Shown here: one piece after another, positions 38,101 to 49,820 of the stretch | Layout of the letters: each line of letters begins with the position of its first letter | Position numbering within the stretch: position 1 is the stretch's first letter | NCBI GenBank assembly: GCA_022497145.1 | Contig: MU385870.1 | Span: forward strand, 318,629-382,628 | Length of the DNA stretch: 64,000 nucleotides | Direction of reading: 5' to 3' | Source: Rostrohypoxylon terebratum | Taxonomy: Eukaryota > Ascomycota > Sordariomycetes > Xylariales > Hypoxylaceae | Position numbers and translations under genes: made by a program | The notes under the pieces: generated by a model | What the model was told of the DNA's origin: nothing | Database searches by the model: none | The model's input: the letters and a program-made list of their open reading frames with translations, nothing else

Positions 38101-39609
38101 GGCTGGCAGCTACTACCTCAAGAGCTCCAGGGCTACTGCTGGGCTATTACTACCCAGATAGGTAGGCACTTAGGTGGTATAAAAAAACCTTGACGAGAAT
38201 TAAGGGTCTTTTCTCTTTTTCTAACCCTATTACGACATTCCAACCAAGGGACCGGGGTAATGAAAACGTTTTTTTTACCACTTCTTTGGCACTTAGCATA
38301 GCGAGTCGTCATCTTAGCTCTCGTATAACCCAGGCTCTCGGAATTAAGTCTCAATCCGTAGAAATCGAAATCTCAATTCCTGATTTCGATCGATAATATC
38401 TAGGATTCTACACAGGTACTAGGTCCTGGGTTCTAATTCTTCGTTTATAGTAGTACGCAGTACCAGGCTGCCAGGCTACCCAGGCAGCCAGGTACGAGAG
38501 AAAAAGAGATTGAGCTAGCCGTGAAAAGGCAAGAAATTGACCGCGTCGGCTGGTCGGGCATAAGTGACGATATTAAGATGCTCTATCATGTGCCCCAGCC
38601 CCTGCTTTTGCTCCTAATATTAGGATAAATACCAGGGACACGTTCAGTTCCTTGCGCAAGCAAACGACAATCAACTACAACGTACACGCAGCCCTATTCA
38701 AAAAAGCACCCAAAAAGGGTCTAACAGGAACAAGGTAGTCCCAGCATGCCCTATAACGATGCAAGATTTCCAACCTCACCGGCCGAGTCGTCCCCCTTCT
38801 TGCTTGTGCCCCGTCAATCTAATACCATTTAACATGCAGCCCAGCGGCTAAGGACACATTGATGGTCACAGCTCCAGACCCACAGCGGCGCATCAATCAG
38901 GTTATTATCCACCTCCCAATTAAGTACCGAGCACTGCAATGGGACTTTTCTTCGACGCGGACAATGCTTGATGAGGTTAATGAGATTGAGGGATGCGCTT
39001 AGGGCCGGCCACGGCACCACCACGGGACATCTACGCGACTATCGAACCTCCCACGCCCTTTGGCTTCGATATTTGATATTTCCCCCGCTGAAGGACGGAT
39101 ATCATACGATGGATGTTGGAGTTGGTGTATTCAACCAATATCATTACGCGCGATCTACGTTATCTCATACCAAGCCCTCGGATCAAGCATTGCCGCCATG
39201 TTGTTTGAGTGGTATGGCTGGAGAATCTAGTGACATTTCCAGTCATACAAACAAGAAGATCGAGATGAGGGAGATGAGGATACGCGACTTTTGGGGGTAT
39301 CCCCGCCAATGCCGGTCTGTAGATGACCTTCCGAAATGGATGCACTACAGCATGCGCGGAGGCGGAAAGCCGCCCCCCCCCATGTGACACGGCATGACAC
39401 TATCGCGTTCGAGTGGCTTGTCCCTCATAAGACTAGGTAAGTACAGAAACTGAAGACAGCCTCCTTTTTCCTCCGTACTCACCACTCCTATTATTCCAAA
39501 AGTCACGGACTTAGGTTCATACAATGTCATCACAATCTCGTCAACCAATTCATAATCGCCACAATCGTTCAAGTTTCGGGGTGCTCGATTAGTTCTGAGG
39601 TGAGAGCGG

Positions 39610-39642
39610 AGCGGCCGGCAATGACGCTAGGCACCGGCCGCT
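39610..39642. other. GC-rich perfect hairpin
   Basis: AGCGGCCGG at 39610-39618 and CCGGCCGCT at 39634-39642 are exact inverted repeats separated by 15 bases, giving a nine-pair, nearly all-GC stem. It stands alone in the gene-free tract; no U-run follows, and its role is unknown. Confidence 0.7.
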
Positions 39643-40056
39643 AATTCCTCGAAGATTGTGACTTCATAATGAGGCGAAACCGTTGGTCTTGTGATCCGCT
39701 CCCTCGCGGCCACGGTCTAGCTATGTAAGTTAAGCGAAGCATGACTAATTCTTCGTGGTCTAGTTTAAGCCCGTGGATGAAGATCTCTCTCATCTTCTCT
39801 TTACCTATGAGTTTGGAACCCCAGAACTTACTTACCTAGTACATGCACAGCTCTCTCTCCCCTTCTAAGCGATTGAATTCAGCTTGAGATAAACGTGTCG
39901 AGAAGCTCAGGTCGGATGATATTTGCGGTTGGTTGGTCATGATTCGCCACGCAAACTTCAGCCGGCGCCTAGAGTTGTGGGTCTGGAGCTTATGACTTTC
40001 CAGCCTCAAAAGAAGGCTGAGTCTAATAGACCATGTCTACTATGTGAGTAGATAAG

Positions 40057-40073
40057 TAGGTAGGTAGGTAGGT
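40057..40073. repeat. TAGG tetranucleotide microsatellite
   Basis: Four tandem TAGG/TAGGT units. Same TAGGTA word family that recurs through the intergenic DNA of the window. Confidence 0.8.
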
Positions 40074-41902
40074 ATCCGGAAAGGAGGGCCTTCGGGTTTA
40101 TGCGCGTGACTATGCATGGTGTCCATGGTTTCCAGTGAAAGCAGGTACACAGCCGTTGAATTAGGTAAGGGGGTAATATGTTGAATAATGGTAAGTTTCT
40201 CCCTCAACCAACTACATACAACTCAATCAATCAAGCCACAACACTACGAGTATAGGGATATATGATCGTGCCTGAACAATCTTGTTTTGAAATCGTCTAC
40301 CTTGTTCAAGGGAGGGCGAGTAAGGGACCGAGTTTCGCAGATTCTAAGGTTATGTTAGATGATCGACGATTCTACACATATCCCCAATGAATGAAATCAT
40401 ATCCGTTATTTCGAACCATGATCCCCCTTACATATATAAGGTGAAGCAAGTAGGTAATGAGCTTATGATCTATCAGAGAACATACCTATATCTATACATA
40501 TTACAACGCAATATTAACTCCAACACGTAGATTAATCTCATTGCCGTATATTCTTCCATGTTCTACCACTCAGATAGATATGATCTTGATGCGGCTATAC
40601 AAGGTCATTCATACGAGAACGCTTTGTAGGATGATGAAACTATTTCTCGGGGATTTAAACACTCGAGACTTTTATGAGATGTTGCAGGTTCTAGTTCATG
40701 ACACTATATGCTGTAGTTACCAACAGCATCAGTTCGGTCACAAGGCGAAGAGTAAAATCTTACCTAGGCATGGGGTCACAATCGAGCTTAAAGGCATACG
40801 GTATTCGGTATCACCCGCTGCGTAAATTTAAACAGTTCCTCATTCATTTTTATATCTTGGACTTACCTAGGTATGGATGGAAGTCCACGGTTACCGGTCC
40901 ATAATCATCAAATCGAGAAAGATACTCGCCCGATATATAAATCCTCTTCGTCAACATAGTAGAATCACCCGAGTCGATGAGTTTCGGGCTTAGTTATGAT
41001 GAGATAAAATAGGGGAATCTACATCAACGCTTCATGTACTTTTCGATACATATGTCAACAAACATGTCCACGGATGGCGGCCCAAGGAATCCCCATAATG
41101 CGATGGCCCTCCTACTTGGATAGAACCAAGTTAGCTTCAGAGAGAGGGATGTTGTCCGCATATTTGCGAATGAAGCCTGCGGCGTAGAAGTGAGTCCCAG
41201 TGTAAGCTCATCTAGAAGCAGCGTGGAACTCATACTTAAAAGCGGTAAAATGGCAGAGACTCAAACTTGAGTTTACCCGTTGTTCTCTCATACCATAATA
41301 CCAGAATACCATAACTCGCTCGATTTCTATTAGCCGAGAGTTTCTGGTAGCCATGTAATACTTGTGAGATATAAATCTAGGTATGGAAGGATATTCACTT
41401 GAAGTCATCGCGACATCGAACAATTTATCCTGTCGTATGCGTGTCAGCTGTTCAAGCTCCACCTCAAATACCCCTTTCTGGGCGAGCTAGGATAAGCTTC
41501 CGCTAGCTAGCATACATACACTATGACATGTATCGGAGCCAATCAGGGCTTGGTATTCATTATGAATAGAGTAGCTACCCCAGACATTAGTGTTTTTAGG
41601 TACCGGATGTGTCACTCATCAGCCAATCAAGAAGTGGTCTGTGGATTCTGTGGAGACATTCTTTGCTCTGCCAACAGCCGTCGTGGAATTCTTGCTGCCT
41701 TTCCCGTCAGCCCGTTTACCATTTAAATGATTGCCATGCTCATCTACAGCATAGACGTCACCTCATATATTTATTACTACACACATACCGACCCCGTCAA
41801 CGTGGATATGTACGAGTCGCTATCTCTTGGAAAGACGTAGCCATTTGTACTATCCCGCTTGTGGGCTTCTTGTCTGCACGATCGGGTTACACGATCATAC
41901 AG

Positions 41903-41934
41903 CACCTGAGCACCTGAGCTCCTGAGCTCCCGAG
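41903..41934. repeat. Imperfect CACCTGAG repeat
   Basis: Four 8-bp units drift from CACCTGAG to CTCCTGAG to CTCCCGAG, ending in CTAGCT. Located about 110 bp upstream of the M13 protease start codon, so inside its likely promoter or leader. Confidence 0.8.
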
Positions 41935-42045
41935 CTAGCTACGTTGACCGTAGCGCAGAAACAGGAGACTCTGGAGTCAACGCTGCCGGTGCCTCTTGGC
42001 TCGAATCCATCGTCGTCAACTAAGCTGTAAACACAACATTCGAAC

Positions 42046-45000
42046 ATGGCTGACCGAAGTCAAGCCCAAAATAGCGAGCGGACACCACTGCTGCGTGGCA
42101 CGGGAGATGACCATGTTGACGAGAATGGAAATGATGCAGTGCGAGAGGGTGATCTGGATGATCTGGACGATCAGGTTAAAACCTGGACGCGCCGCCGTTG
42201 GATATCGCTCTTCGTGAGCGCTTTCCTCATCGTTGCCTTCATCGTAATATTGATTGTATCTGGAGGTAAGTGTCACTCACCAAACCTTACCAAACATTAC
42301 CAAACCCTGATCCCAATGTTACTTGCCATTCCCCAAAGCACATTCGGGGTTGGACTTGCCACGGGTGCTATCTGCCCTAGACACAAATATCTCCCTAGTT
42401 GCGTATTTGTACCAGCGTCCAACTTTATTGTGTTACACTGTTTCCATGTTGCTTCGAATATCCATGGATAATACCTAGTACCTACCTACTAGGTAGTAGG
42501 TATGCTCGGCTTGTACAGCTAGGTTAACCTGATGTGGTACATGTCTATACTTTAAGTGAAGGTTCAAGGGCGGAGTGGAAAACGAGAAGAGCTCCAGGGC
42601 TATTCATCCGTCAATTCATCCTCTTCACCAAGCCTGCAAGTGCCCAGGACCCAGGTGGGCTCTCTCCACTCACTTCTTCAACCTCGCGTCTGAACCTACG
42701 AATATGTCGATCTATTTTACCTAGTACCCTTTTTACCGAACCTCTAATTTCTTAACATTTACACAATTCTCTCCATCCACCTAGAAACAGACCTCTAATA
42801 CCTAGTGTTCATACAGTGCTGTCACGTGGCCGACGGAAGCCATTACCAGGCATGAATACGTCGTTGTGCCTGACGCCGGCCTGCATTCATGCAGCGTCCG
42901 AGATTCTCTGTTAGTAAAATTCGATGATTGAAGTTGGATATAGAACTCATAAGATCGTTAGATAACCTATCTCCGGATTATCAAACTATCGATGCCTGCA
43001 CTCACTTCGACAATCTCGTATGCGATGGCTTCGGTGACCGTCATGATATACCACAGGATAGATCTTCGTATTCTACGGGAACCATAATGTCCGAAAATGG
43101 ACAGACTACCCTAAGACATATCTTAGAATCACTGTATCCAAGCAAGTCTGAGGTATGTTGCTAAATCTCAGCCATGCATGTCGAATCATATGCAAGTCTT
43201 AGCTAGTCATACTAACGCTGGCATAGCATTCTTCGTTCTCGCCTCTGAACCTTATGAAGGTTGCTGCCTCTTCGGACGAAGATAACTTTAACATGATACA
43301 GGAGGCTTACAACTCGTGCATGAATGAGACAGCCCTTCAGAAAATAGGTGTTGCGCCTCTTGTGAACTTGATAGATCAGATTGTTGCATCCTTTCCTGTC
43401 GCCGAGGGTAACTCTGAACCGGTCCAACAAGCAGACTATGCCGCACTCAGCGATACTATCATCCTACTAGAGAAGATAGGTGTCGGCTCATTCATAGGCC
43501 TTGGTGTAGGGGCTGATGATAAGAACCCCGACGTCGTGATTATTCAAGCATACCCTTCAGGGCTTTCACTACCCTCGCCAGAATATTACCAGGATAACGA
43601 TACTGTAGCCTTATATCAAACCGCGCTTGGTGAGGTTTTTGCTGCGCTACTTCCGACCAATTCTTCAAAGGCATCAGCTCAAGATCTTGCTCAATCTGTC
43701 GTTGATTTCGAGAAGAAGATTGCGGCTATTACACCGCCCCCTGAGGACCAGTCAGATGTCACTGTGAGACTTCAATTTGCATCGTAAACACATATAAATG
43801 CTAACAAGCCTAGAAATACTATAACATCGTCAAGCTTGCCGATGCTGCAAAGATTGGCCCCGCTATCAGGCTAGACGCGGTCGTGACGGCATTGGTCCCC
43901 GAGAACTATACGGCAGATAGTCTATTGCTAGCTTTCCCCGAATTCTTGAGCAACGTATCTCAAATCATCTCAGATACCCCAAAGTCTACCATACAGAGTT
44001 ACCTAGTTTGGAAATTGGTTGACGCATATGCTTCATATGTCGAGGGACCGGAGGTTCAGCCCATTGTCCAGTTTGGCAACGCTCTATCTGGAAAGGTATT
44101 GATTCATTCTGTGTAGCTTGAGACTATAGAATACATAACTAAACATTCACAGGACCCAAACACAAAGTCTGAGCGCTGGAAGACTTGTGTTAGCTATGTC
44201 GATAGCACTCTGGGTTGGATACTCAGTCGATTCTATATCGAGGCGGCATTCTCCGACGAGGCTAAGAAATACGGCGACCAGATCATTATGGACATCAAGC
44301 ACCAATTCATCTCGAAGTTGAATGATCTAACTTGGATGGATGACTCAGTCAAGAAATTGGCTGCAAACAAAGTGAACAATATTGACCAGAAAATCGGATT
44401 CCCCACAACTTCTCCGAATATTACGAACCCAGAGGCGCTGCAGGCGTATTATAGTGGCTTGACTATTTCGGACTCATTTTTCAACAACACTCTGTTGAGC
44501 AATGTGCGGGAAATCAAGAGAGGCTGGGCTGCCCTCGGAAAACCCGTTGACCACGGTGAATGGGGTATGCAGGCCGATATTGTGAACGCTTATTATAACC
44601 CCGTTGGTAACGAGATTGTCTTCCCTGCCGGCATCATGCAGTTTCCCGTCTTCGAATTGGGTTTGCCCGGTTATGTATCCTATGGCGCCTTTGCCTCGGT
44701 GGCTGGCCACGAGCTATCCCATGCGTTTGATAACTCCGGTAGACACTACGATGAGCACGGTAACTTTACTGATTGGTGGACAAACAACACGGTCCAGGAG
44801 TTCGACAAGCGCGCCAGCTGCTTCGTAGACCAGTACAGTAATTTCACAGTACAGGGAAGCAATGGCGAACCCCTGCATGTTAACGGAAAGCTTACCCTGG
44901 GCGAAAACATCGCTGACGCTGGTGGCGTCTCTGCGGCATTTGCGGCGTGGAAAGACCGCACAGCGTCCGCACCCGATCAAAGCCTCCCAGGTTTAGACTT

Positions 45001-45202
45001 CTTCACCCACGATCAACTCTTCTTCGTCTTCTACGCTAATTGGTGGTGCGGTAAAGTTAGAAAGGAACAGGCTGTCCAGGCAATTTATACGGACCCTCAT
45101 TCGCCAGCATTCGCTCGTGTACTAGGAACTACGGCGAACTCGAGGGCGTTCAGGGAGAGCTTTAATTGCCCGGTCAAAGAGCCTACTTGTGAATTGTGGT
45201 AA
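42046..45202 (+). CDS. M13 (neprilysin-like) zinc metallopeptidase
   Basis: Type II membrane endopeptidase of the neprilysin/endothelin-converting enzyme family. Exons 42046-42265, 42817-42909, 42962-43152, 43227-43763, 43814-44095, 44153-45202; 790 residues. A cytosolic tail with ERTPLL (residues 11-16, an acidic-dileucine sorting motif) precedes one membrane segment at about 52-72, then a lumenal or extracellular domain. Exon 2 gives SLCLTPACIHAASEIL and exon 3 DACTHFDNLVCDGF, the cysteine-bearing N-terminal signature. Catalytic site: GHELSH with zinc ligands His627 and His631 and catalytic Glu628; third ligand Glu692 in GENIADAGG, with Asp696. The C-terminus CELW matches the family's terminal CxxW. 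Many Asn-X-Ser/Thr sites fit a secretory protein. Intron 1 is unusually long (551 nt) and carries TACCTA-type repeats. Substrate is unknown; a vacuolar or endosomal location is inferred from the dileucine motif. Confidence 0.95.
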
Positions 45203-45954
45203 TTGCGGTAGCGCTGAATTGGTGGCTGTAATAGCATGAGGGGAAATTGATTGATGTTTCAAATATTGTACCTTTTAGGGAATCATGGAGTTATCTAAAT
45301 TGAACGAATTTGTCAAATGTCCTCTAATTACTTGGAATCCTCAGCATGGGCGCCTTGCTCATTAATTTCTACTGCAGTGTGACCGTGGACGTGCTCTCAA
45401 TCACTGGAAACTTTTTAAGGTTAGAAGGGAGAAAAATTGATTTCAAATTTTCGATTAGATTTTCTATCGATGCAACCATATTTGTTGTTAGCTTGAAAGA
45501 ACAAACACCTGGGTAGGTAATCTAAGACGTTTCGATCGATTCTTGTGCTCATGGCTACTCCGTTCACTATTGCTCATATACCGCGATGCAGTATTGTTTG
45601 TGTATTGTCCATTCAAACCATTTTAGATTTTAAATACCGAGCTGGAGCGTGACTACCCATACTTCCGATTTTACAAAACTCCGTCGAAGCGAATACCCTA
45701 GTACCGTAGAAACCGGCCGTGCTGCCTAACGAGCAAACGCCATAGCTGAGAGAACCACCAAACAAGAACGAGATAACACGCACACCATTCTGCCCCAAGA
45801 CGGTAGAGAGGGGGAGATGGGATTTCTCTCTCGTTACGCGTTCCGTTGTCCGTGTATCGGATACGTCTTTCTCGCCCCCTTTGGAGCCCTAGGACCTATG
45901 TAGGTAATAGGCAATTAGGATACGTACTGGGCAGGTAACTCCAACACCACTCCC
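45203..45954. other. Convergent intergenic region
   Basis: Between the 3' ends of the M13 protease and the b561-like gene. Nothing coding seen. Confidence 0.6.
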
Positions 45955-46893
45955 TCACAAGCCGAGCTTGTGCTTCTTGATGCGCGGGAAGACGCCGATG
46001 ACAAGCAGCGCGAAGGTGACGATGGTAGCCCAGAGCTTGATATTGAGCACGTTCAGGTTGTAGTCGGTCTGGGTGGCGGTGATGACGGTGGCGGAGAGGA
46101 AGAGCAACAGGGCGTAGCCGCTGGAGCGGTGGTACTTCCAGACCTTCTTTGCGTTGGCCTCGCCGCCGTAGAGGGCGGGGATGGCGAACATGGTGAAGCC
46201 GACGGCGTACTGGGCCAGCAGCCAGAAGGAGGCGGCGACGCCGAGGTAGCCGTGCGCGGAGTGGAAGTGCGCGCCGTGGTTGGCGATCTTGTTGTACTCG
46301 ATGCTGATGATGCCGACGGCGAAGACGAGGAAGCCGAGCACGTTCAGCCCCGCGTGGATCTTGGCCCCGACCTCCTTCTGCTTGCCCGTGTGCGTCGGCT
46401 GCACGACCAGGATGGATTGGACCAGGAGCAGGAGGCCTGCGGATTGCGCCAGGGGGTGCACGGAGAAGAGGATGAGGGGCGGGTGGAGGAAGACGGCGGC
46501 CCAGACCGAGGCGACGAGGAGGGCGGCGGCGGCTTCGGCGATTATGCCCGTGCCTGAGGATTGTATGAGCTTTGGCATGTTCAGGTAAAAGCGTGTCTAA
46601 TATCTAATGTGATAATATTATACAATATCAAGTAATATATATTAAGGCTATGGCGATATATACGGTAGTATTAAAGCGGAGGTATAGTACGTCCCGAAAG
46701 GAGGAGAGAGTCTAGCGATGATAGTAGAAGAGAAGAGAAGCATACCAAGGACGAGGTTTTTGACTATGGGGGCATTCTCCCTTTGAGAAGCATCTCCCGG
46801 CCGCCCCAAAAGCGGTTCTAGATCGCCTTGTTCACCGCCGTCGTCCGGATTATCAATCGGGGGATGTTGGGGAATTCCAGTCGCGGAAGACAT
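45955..46893 (-). CDS. Cytochrome b561-like transmembrane protein
   Basis: Multi-pass di-heme membrane protein of the cytochrome b561/ferric-reductase transmembrane family, which moves electrons across a membrane (classically from ascorbate). Exon 1 46893-46746, exon 2 46553-45955; 248 residues. After a soluble N-terminus (1-45) there are about five to six hydrophobic helices. Four histidines, His82 (VHPL), His116 (KIHAG), His150 (SAHGY) and His191 (KYHRSSG), have the spacing expected of two stacked hemes. The N-terminal DLEPLLGRPGDASQR block is typical of fungal members and includes an acidic-dileucine motif (Asp24 to Leu28-Leu29), suggesting a vacuolar membrane. The splice NLVLG joined to TGIIAE restores the family sequence; the internal ATG at 46578 is an intronic false start. 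Donor and redox partner in this fungus are unknown. Confidence 0.92.
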
Positions 46894-47105
46894 TCTGGCT
46901 GTTTGGCAAAAAATGTATTACTTCTTATTAGGTACCTATAATATATATTAGGGTAGCGCCGTTAGAGGGGCTCTACCGCAACTGCGTATTAGTAATGACG
47001 TTTACTATCTAGCAGGGAAGAGCTCGGTTCGCGATTCGCTTGTTTGACTTTCGAATGGTAGGCTTAGAAGAGGGAAATAACCTTGGAAGTGTCTTCTAAG
47101 AAGAT

Positions 47106-47111
47106 TGATAG
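47106..47111 (+). promoter_or_regulatory. Candidate GATA-factor site (TGATAG)
   Basis: TGATAG fits the HGATAR site of AreA/NIT2-type nitrogen regulators. It is about 940 bp upstream of allantoicase and 215 bp upstream of the b561-like start; short motifs occur often by chance. Confidence 0.25.
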
Positions 47112-47354
47112 GTCCGTGGGATATGAAAGGTAAAGAGAAAACGAATAAAAAACTCAAAAAAAAAAACTCTTGGAGTTTTTGCAAGTTTCGTTTCACATCT
47201 TTTCTAAGCCATCGGAGTCGGAATTCTCTAAAGGGCGAGGAGGCTGACCTACCAGGCTTACCAAGTATGTGTGGTATGAAGATATGAGTTCGGAAAAGGA
47301 TCGAGCTCACCATCGATGACGGGCATGACGAGTCCTACTGCGACAAGATCCCAC

Positions 47355-47360
47355 CTATCA
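47355..47360 (-). promoter_or_regulatory. Candidate GATA-factor site (TGATAG, minus)
   Basis: CTATCA on the plus strand reads TGATAG on the minus strand, an HGATAR match about 690 bp upstream of the allantoicase start codon. Confidence 0.25.
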
Positions 47361-47567
47361 GGACGCTGCGATTCTTAAGCAGCACGCTGTAATGTAGCGC
47401 AAGGCCCCATACTTAGTGCGGGCTACGCGGGCTGCGCGGGGAAGCTACAGGGAGCTACACAAAGCAACCCCTAATTCGGGAAGGTTGTGCGCATCGTGTA
47501 CGCACAAAGGTACAGAGTGGCTGGTCTAGTACAATAATTCCTTCCATTATTATACTAGTATTGTAGA

Positions 47568-47573
47568 GATAAG
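47568..47573 (+). promoter_or_regulatory. Candidate GATA-factor site (AGATAA context)
   Basis: GATAAG preceded by A is a full HGATAR match about 480 bp upstream of the allantoicase start. Fungal allantoicase genes are known to be under nitrogen metabolite control by GATA factors, so this is the most credible of the three sites. Confidence 0.35.
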
Positions 47574-47622
47574 CGCATGCACCATCTTTCGCAATGTACC
47601 AGGCATACGAAGTATATATAAA

Positions 47623-47633
47623 GAAGAATACGA
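47623..47633 (+). promoter_or_regulatory. TATA-like tract before allantoicase
   Basis: TATATATAAAG lies about 420 bp upstream of the allantoicase start codon. It matches a TATA box but is further from the start codon than most fungal ones, implying a long leader if used. Confidence 0.3.
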
Positions 47634-48050
47634 TCCCGAGAATGAAGTTGAGACATTCAATATTAACCCCAACTCACCAAATACCCTGGGCTGTAATGTT
47701 ACATATGTCATAGGTGACGTACACGATTGGACGGCAGATCAACGAGTTCGTACGGTTCGCGCTCAGTTCCATAGGTAATTCTAGGTACTACTAGTACGAA
47801 GTAAATTAGGTAAAATTCACGTTAGCAATTAATAGACTCCATATCGGGTGTGGCCGCATTCCGGAGCTGGCCCCACTCGATTAGCGCTTGGAGATTTCGA
47901 AGTCGGAATGTTGCTGCTTCGAGGTCGGAGCTGTCTGAATAAGGTAAAATAATCTGAAACATTTTGACATTTGCTGTAAGACGTTTGTGTCGCCCTTTCA
48001 ATATAGAAACGTCACTTGGTGTGTAGTGAAAAGCAAGGATACCGTCCAAC

Positions 48051-49215
48051 ATGGCTGAAGACATTGGGTACAAGTTAGAGACCGTTAAGGCTACCCCGAT
48101 TAGTTCGGATGACATCGACAAGACTTTCCGATCCAGCTCTATCGGTATGTGAATATACAAACACTACAAGGTGGAAGGACAAAAGGAATCTCAAGGAACA
48201 ATCTGGAATGTAGAGTGTCACAGGCTAACTCACCTAACTAGACTTGATATCTGGAACATTGGGCGGCAAAGTCTTAGGCTTCTCAGACCAATGGTTTGCC
48301 GATGCCGACAACCTACTAACGCCAACGCCTCCGATAAGGCAACCGGGCAAGATGGTCTATACGGGCGCTTGGTATGATGGTTGGGAAACGAGAAGACACA
48401 ACCCGGAACCCTTTGACTGGGTCGTTATACGACTCGGCGTTGCGTCGGGTACCGTGAAGGGAGTCGAAATCGACACCGCCTTCTTCAATGGTAACCATGC
48501 ACCAGCAATCTCGGTTGAAGGTTGCTTCGCCTCTGATGACGATAAAGTCCTATCCTGGAAAGGAGGGAGAGGGGAATGGGAGCCTATTCTAAGCATCCAA
48601 GAGTGTGGTCCTTCCCAAAGGTTTGCTTGGAAACTTGACAACCCTACTTCGAAGCAGTATACGCATGTTAGGCTCAACATGTATCCCGACGGAGGAATTG
48701 CGAGATTCCGGCTCTTTGGACATGCGGTGCCAGTCTTCCCCGAAGACGTAGATGCAATTTTCGACCTAGCTGCTGCCCAAAACGGTGGCGTGGCAGTCTC
48801 GTGCAGCGATCAGCACTTCGGCACCAAGGACAATCTCATCCTGCCTGGTCGAGGAAAGGATATGGGAGATGGTTGGGAGACAGCGCGTTCCAGATCCAAG
48901 GGCCATGTCGATTGGGCTATCATCCGTTTAGGGGCCCCCTCCCTCATTCAAGACTTTGTCGTCGACACGGCCTTTTTCAGAGGAAATTTCCCCCAGAAGA
49001 CGAAGATTGATGCTATAGAATGGAAAGAGTCCGGAGAACCTGGATCGGACGCTGAAGGGTGGGTTGAGGTGCTGGAGCCTAGTAAGTGCGGACCAGACCA
49101 AGAACACAAGTTTACCAGCGCGGTAAAGGACAGACCTTTCACCCACGTCAAATTGACCATCATTCCCGATGGAGGAGTGAAGCGATTGCGTGTTCTAGCT
49201 AAGAGAGCCGTATAA
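48051..49215 (+). CDS. alc: Allantoicase
   Basis: Hydrolyses allantoate to ureidoglycolate and urea in the purine-degradation pathway, letting the fungus use uric acid or allantoin as nitrogen source. Exons 48051-48144 and 48242-49215; 355 residues, the usual length. It has the two tandem allantoicase repeats: repeat 1 about 33-190 (GGKVLGFSDQWFADADNLL, YDGWETRRHN, DWVVIRLG, EIDTAFFNGNHAP) and repeat 2 about 195-350 (GGVAVSCSDQHFGTKDNLI, GDGWETARSR, DWAIIRLG, VDTAFFRGNFPQ). The parallel motifs in the two halves, each ending with a HV+L...PDGG+R+R block, are diagnostic. Exon 1 encodes only 31 residues and is joined in phase to DLISGTLGG. Divergent from the b561-like gene across about 1.16 kb containing GATA motifs, which fits nitrogen regulation. 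Confidence 0.97.
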
Positions 49216-49820
49216 ATGACGCTTTCTGGGAGGAGAGAAAAGAGGAGATATTAGGTACTATTGGATTTACAACGTACATATTTGATCGAAACTGGAAAAA
49301 TATACTTGGTTGAAACGAATTCTCATTTATGAGGAAATACGAAGTTTAAGTAAAGAAAAAAGCAATGAGATTCGAGTTCATTGCTTCCAAAGATATCGAA
49401 TATGAGATTACCTAATTTATATGGAAGGTAGGATCGGGACTTGATACTTCAATAGAAGGATTCGGAGCACGGACCACCATATACACTGCCATGATTGTGG
49501 CAGTTCCCACTCTGCCACTGGTAACCATTGTGGCTATTGTGGCAATATTGTGGCTACCTCATATCATCATCCTTGGAACCTGTCAGCCTGTCCGAATGTC
49601 TGGTTTGATTGCATACAGCGTAACAGCCTATAAACTATAAACCATAAACCATAAACCTGATAACTCTTTAAATGACGAACGCCTAAAAAGTCTGGGACGC
49701 AATATTAAAGAAAGACCCACAGCTTTAACTTGAAAACACTCCTGAAAAGGATGGTTGAACATTTATCTGTTCCGACAAGTCCTTGAGCGTAATATTCCTA
49801 TGTCGCCTCCTATCTAAGCC
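49216..49820. other. Intergenic region with ATAAACC repeat
   Basis: No gene. It carries three or four copies of ATAAACC/ATAAACT (about 49629-49659). Upstream region of the ankyrin/DIL gene. Confidence 0.55.

Larger units (their letters stand above)
34539..42045. other. 7.5-kb stretch without a supportable gene
   Basis: Contains the upstream region of the histidine kinase (left edge) and of the M13 protease (right edge). Frames up to about 150 codons exist but have low-complexity, non-protein-like translations. The segment 35.9-36.2 kb is CT-rich and promoter-like with no coding frame after it. Tandem repeats near 35.0, 40.06 and 41.9 kb and a GC-rich hairpin at 39.6 kb are listed separately. 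Confidence 0.55.
46894..48050. other. Divergent intergenic region, b561-like gene and allantoicase
   Basis: No gene; a 112-codon frame at its right end is antisense to allantoicase exon 1. It holds candidate GATA sites and a TATA-like tract, listed separately. Confidence 0.55.

Noticed and set aside
42928..42961. Coding use of 42928-42961 in the M13 protease
   Set aside because: The frame is open, but splicing 42910-42961 joins ASEIL to YNLSPDY in phase, matching the family; the open stretch is intronic.
45970..46557. 195-codon plus-strand frame rich in Glu, Asp and Gly
   Set aside because: Antisense to the GC-rich b561-like exon 2; the composition is what reversed hydrophobic codons give.
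46559..46578. ATG at 46578 as the start of the b561-like protein
   Set aside because: This start lies in an intron; joining exon 1 to the acceptor at 46554 rebuilds the conserved N-terminus NLVLGTGIIAE.
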